From DASRLE01 sp964558455 (GTDB taxonomy: Bacteria; Verrucomicrobiota; Verrucomicrobiia; Limisphaerales; Palsa-1400): a DNA stretch of 7,908 nucleotides. Both the position numbers and the translations under genes were made by a program. The notes under the pieces were generated by a model. The model saw only the letters and a list, made by a program, of their open reading frames with translations, ran no database searches and was not told where the DNA came from. The first letter of the stretch is position 1, and every line of letters starts with the position of its first letter. Shown piece by piece: positions 6,545 through 7,908 of this stretch. The DNA lies in the NCBI GenBank assembly GCA_964558455.1, contig CAZLEE010000201.1, forward strand, positions 1 to 7,908. Reading direction: 5' to 3'.

Positions 6545-7494
6545 GGCAGGGTGGCGTTCACGCGATAAAACGCCTTGTCCAGTGATGGCGCCAGGTCCGG
6601 CAGACACAGGTTGGTGGCGTTCCCGGGCGTGGCGGGACCGGCATTGGTCCACGACCGAAAATCGGTTGTGCGTTGCAGGGTGTAAAGCCAGTTGCTGCTG
6701 CCGCTGCAAAATTGCGCCTGCCAGACGCCGTTGCTGAGCGTTCCAGTGCAATTTTGCACAGGCGGGGGCGGCAGGGTGACAAGGATATTACCCACCGTGC
6801 CATGAGCCAGGAGCGTGTCCCCGTAAGGATCGTCCGTGCTGGTATAGCTTGTAATCGACACGCTCCCGATTCGAAAATTACCGACGCCCTCGTCATAAAT
6901 CGTGGACAGCGCGGCGTAAATCTGGCCGTTGGTCAAAACTTCGCCAGTGATGCCTGATTGTCCCGCGACGTGCGTGAGAACGATGTGATAGGAAACGCCA
7001 ACGTTCAATGGCAGCGTGTCGTTGTACGCAAAATAGAAGATGTCATTTGTGTCAACCAGTGTGGCGTCAAGGGACGGCCCATAGCCGCCATCGGGGAAAT
7101 AATCAAATTCACAAAGGTTGGGACTGTTGCCCTGCGCTCTGGAAAAACCGGCGTTTGTGGCGTCGCACATGTTGAGCAACCCCACCGCCACTTCAAAGGA
7201 ACCGCTGACGGTGGCGTCCGTCAGTTGCAAGTCAAACTCAAGACTGAAATTGTCGCTGGCGGACAGAATGGTTCCCAGCGGATGATAAAAATAACTGTTT
7301 GACTGGGACGAATCCCAGGTGACATTCAGGTTTCGGTTGGTGGAATTCCATTGAAACAGGTTGGTGTTGCCGGAAATTTGCCAGCCATCCTGCAAAGGGT
7401 TGGCGGCGAAATTTTCAGCGAACGTGGCGGCGTGAACAATGACGGTTGAGGCGGCCAGCAGGCCGGCCAGCATGAATAAACAGACTTTTTTCAT
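6541..7494 (-). CDS. Secreted LamG/concanavalin-like beta-sandwich protein downstream of the B12 riboswitch
   Basis: The protein has 317 residues. I start it at the ATG at 7494 because GGAAAG (7504-7509) is nine bases upstream and a clean signal peptide follows (MKKVCLFMLAGLLAASTVIVHA, cut near residue 22). A longer reading frame from 7623 would run through the leader terminator and lacks a signal at its start. Residues about 23-240 look like a jelly-roll, LamG/concanavalin-like domain ('FAENFAANPLQDGW', 'FSLEFDLQL', 'YHIVLTHVAG'), though I cannot name a subfamily with certainty. A PPPPV hinge (242-246) leads to a C-terminal beta domain with 'W.YTLQRT.DFRSWT' and 'AFYRV', common in secreted Verrucomicrobiota proteins. 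It lies in the cell envelope or outside. It is the first gene behind the cobalamin riboswitch and overlaps the pseudopilin gene by four bases. Ligand unknown; corrinoid binding is only a hypothesis. Confidence 0.75.
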   Translation of the reverse strand: MKKVCLFMLAGLLAASTVIVHAATFAENFAANPLQDGWQISGNTNLFQWNSTNRNLNVTWDSSQSNSYFYHPLGTILSASDNFSLEFDLQLTDATVSGSFEVAVGLLNMCDATNAGFSRAQGNSPNLCEFDYFPDGGYGPSLDATLVDTNDIFYFAYNDTLPLNVGVSYHIVLTHVAGQSGITGEVLTNGQIYAALSTIYDEGVGNFRIGSVSITSYTSTDDPYGDTLLAHGTVGNILVTLPPPPVQNCTGTLSNGVWQAQFCSGSSNWLYTLQRTTDFRSWTNAGPATPGNATNLCLPDLAPSLDKAFYRVNATLP

Positions 7495-7503
7495 TATTCT
7501 GAT

Positions 7504-7509
7504 CTTTCC
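7504..7509 (-). promoter_or_regulatory. Ribosome binding site of the first operon gene
   Basis: GGAAAG on the minus strand is nine bases before the ATG at 7494. It is a moderate match to a Shine-Dalgarno motif and supports this start over the upstream one at 7623. Confidence 0.45.
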
Positions 7510-7514
7510 ATTAT

Positions 7515-7539
7515 GTTCCGCCCGAAAACACGGCGGAAC
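7515..7539 (-). other. Hairpin just upstream of the ribosome binding site
   Basis: GTTCCGCC and GGCGGAAC form a perfect eight-pair stem around a nine-base loop, ending five bases before the GGAAAG site. It has no T tract. It could influence ribosome access or mRNA stability and is a candidate part of the riboswitch output. Confidence 0.5.
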
Positions 7540-7576
7540 GATGTTGCGTTGGGAGACCAGAGCGAAGCCTGAAGAC

Positions 7577-7616
7577 AAAAAAACCTCCAGACTCCAGCAA
7601 AGCGGGGGAATGAAGG
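7577..7616 (-). terminator. Probable intrinsic terminator in the riboswitch leader
   Basis: On the minus strand CCTTCA (7616-7611) pairs with TGGAGG (7589-7584), and inside a small internal loop CCCC can pair mostly with GGAG. Seven Ts follow directly (7583-7577). It stands between the cobalamin aptamer and the first gene, where the expression platform of a riboswitch is expected. The GGAGTC part of its 3' arm can also pair with GACTCC from the hairpin at 7682-7698, so an antiterminator form is possible. Confidence 0.45.
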
Positions 7617-7627
7617 CATTCACGGAT

Positions 7628-7650
7628 CTTGATGAAATCGGTCCATCAAG
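7628..7650 (-). other. Leader hairpin 1
   Basis: CTTGATG and CATCAAG are perfect seven-base inverted repeats around a nine-base loop. It is one of three hairpins lined up between the cobalamin aptamer and the leader terminator. No T tract follows it. Confidence 0.45.
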
Positions 7651-7661
7651 CTGGCCTCATC

Positions 7662-7680
7662 CTTCTCATTGACGGAGAAG
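7662..7680 (-). other. Leader hairpin 2
   Basis: CTTCTC and GAGAAG form a six-pair stem around a seven-base loop. It directly adjoins the next hairpin. No T tract follows it. Confidence 0.4.
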
Positions 7681-7681
7681 T

Positions 7682-7698
7682 GACTCCGAATCGGAGTC
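7682..7698 (-). other. Leader hairpin 3 (palindrome next to the aptamer)
   Basis: GACTCCGA and TCGGAGTC are a perfect inverted repeat around one central base; as RNA it gives a seven-pair stem with a three-base loop. It follows the cobalamin aptamer within about ten bases. Its GACTCC arm could alternatively pair with GGAGTC in the terminator at 7590-7595. Confidence 0.5.
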
Positions 7699-7707
7699 CG
7701 ACGAGTG

Positions 7708-7858
7708 CAATCAAACCGGTATCCTGACTTCGGCCTCAAACCTTATTCCTGCCTTCCCGACTCCGCGCTGGGAGCCAGTGGCGTTAGGAATTTGTTAGCC
7801 GTTACAGTGGCGCAACCGTCCCGGATTCTCACCGGGTTCCCTGACATTTGACCGCATT
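7708..7858 (-). ncRNA. Cobalamin (B12) riboswitch, class I type
   Basis: Reading the minus strand, the conserved blocks appear in order: AGGGAA (7842-7837), GGTGAGAATCC (7833-7823), the B12 core GCGCCACTGTAACGG (7813-7799), the P6 element GCCACTGGC (7782-7774) with GGGAAGGC (7758-7751), and the closing AGTCAGGATACCGG (7729-7716). The P6 extension is typical of the adenosylcobalamin class. The family senses cobalamin and usually switches expression off when it is abundant, by termination or by hiding the ribosome binding site. The next gene on this strand is the LamG-like gene at 7494. The exact outer ends of the aptamer are my estimate. Confidence 0.93.
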
Positions 7859-7862
7859 CAAA

Positions 7863-7883
7863 AGCGAACAAACCCTGTTCGCT
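7863..7883. terminator. Hairpin upstream of the riboswitch, possibly a bidirectional terminator
   Basis: AGCGAAC and GTTCGCT form a perfect seven-pair stem around a seven-base loop. Flanking A and T runs lengthen it: on the minus strand GAAAAC precedes it and TTTTG follows, and on the plus strand GTTTTC follows. This could end a gene lying to the right of the window, or be an outer stem of the riboswitch leader. Its closeness to the aptamer means that the operon promoter must overlap it or lie further right, partly outside the window. Confidence 0.35.
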
Positions 7884-7908
7884 GTTTTCAAAGAACGCGC
7901 CCACTCTG

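Noticed and set aside
6545..6751. Longer start for the pseudopilin
   Set aside because: It overlaps the upstream gene by about 200 bases, and the class III signal needs to be close to the N-terminus, as it is from the ATG at 6544.
7495..7623. Longer start for the LamG-like protein
   Set aside because: It would be translated through the terminator and hairpins of the leader and would bury the signal peptide 43 residues from the start.

Overview
The window looks like a piece of a Verrucomicrobiota genome, perhaps near the Pedosphaera/Limisphaerales group, probably from a draft or metagenomic assembly because it holds a run of ten Ns. This assignment is inferred from protein style and not from a marker gene. 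The clues are a pseudopilin with an H-X9-DG motif, a secreted beta-sandwich protein ending in an 'AFYRV' type C-terminus, a large secreted protein of bacterial Ig-like repeats with a glycine-rich module, and a secreted GH76 glycosidase. Every gene I can support is on the minus strand, so the window reads from right to left.

Right end (about 7495-7908): a long untranslated leader. It carries a clear cobalamin (class I, adenosylcobalamin-type) riboswitch at about 7708-7858. After it come several short hairpins, a probable intrinsic terminator (7577-7616), and another hairpin just before the ribosome binding site of the first gene. Next come a secreted LamG/concanavalin-like protein (6541-7494) and a type II secretion-style pseudopilin (5774-6544). 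The two overlap by the four bases ATGA. A 78-residue cysteine-rich CWC-family protein (5521-5757) starts 16 bases later, and a secreted GH76-family protein with a double C-terminal beta module (3568-5472) starts 48 bases after that. The close spacing suggests one transcription unit for at least the first three genes. A strong hairpin at the CWC stop codon may separate or tune GH76 expression.

Left part (49-3567): a 183-base intergenic region holds a good intrinsic terminator placed only about 30 bases before the next start codon, with a possible promoter upstream of it. The gene that follows (49-3384) encodes a secreted protein of about 1,111 residues: signal peptide, a unique N-terminal domain, eight Ig-like domains, a glycine-rich domain and a ninth Ig-like domain cut off in the middle. 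The cut falls at TTA followed by a sequence resembling an insertion sequence end (1-49), so the protein is probably interrupted by an element that continues outside the window.

The most interesting point is that a textbook B12 riboswitch stands in front of a secreted beta-sandwich protein and a pseudopilin rather than known B12 biosynthesis or transport genes. A working hypothesis is that these genes form a B12-repressed surface or secretion module, perhaps for corrinoid capture. The sequence shows the arrangement but cannot prove the role.
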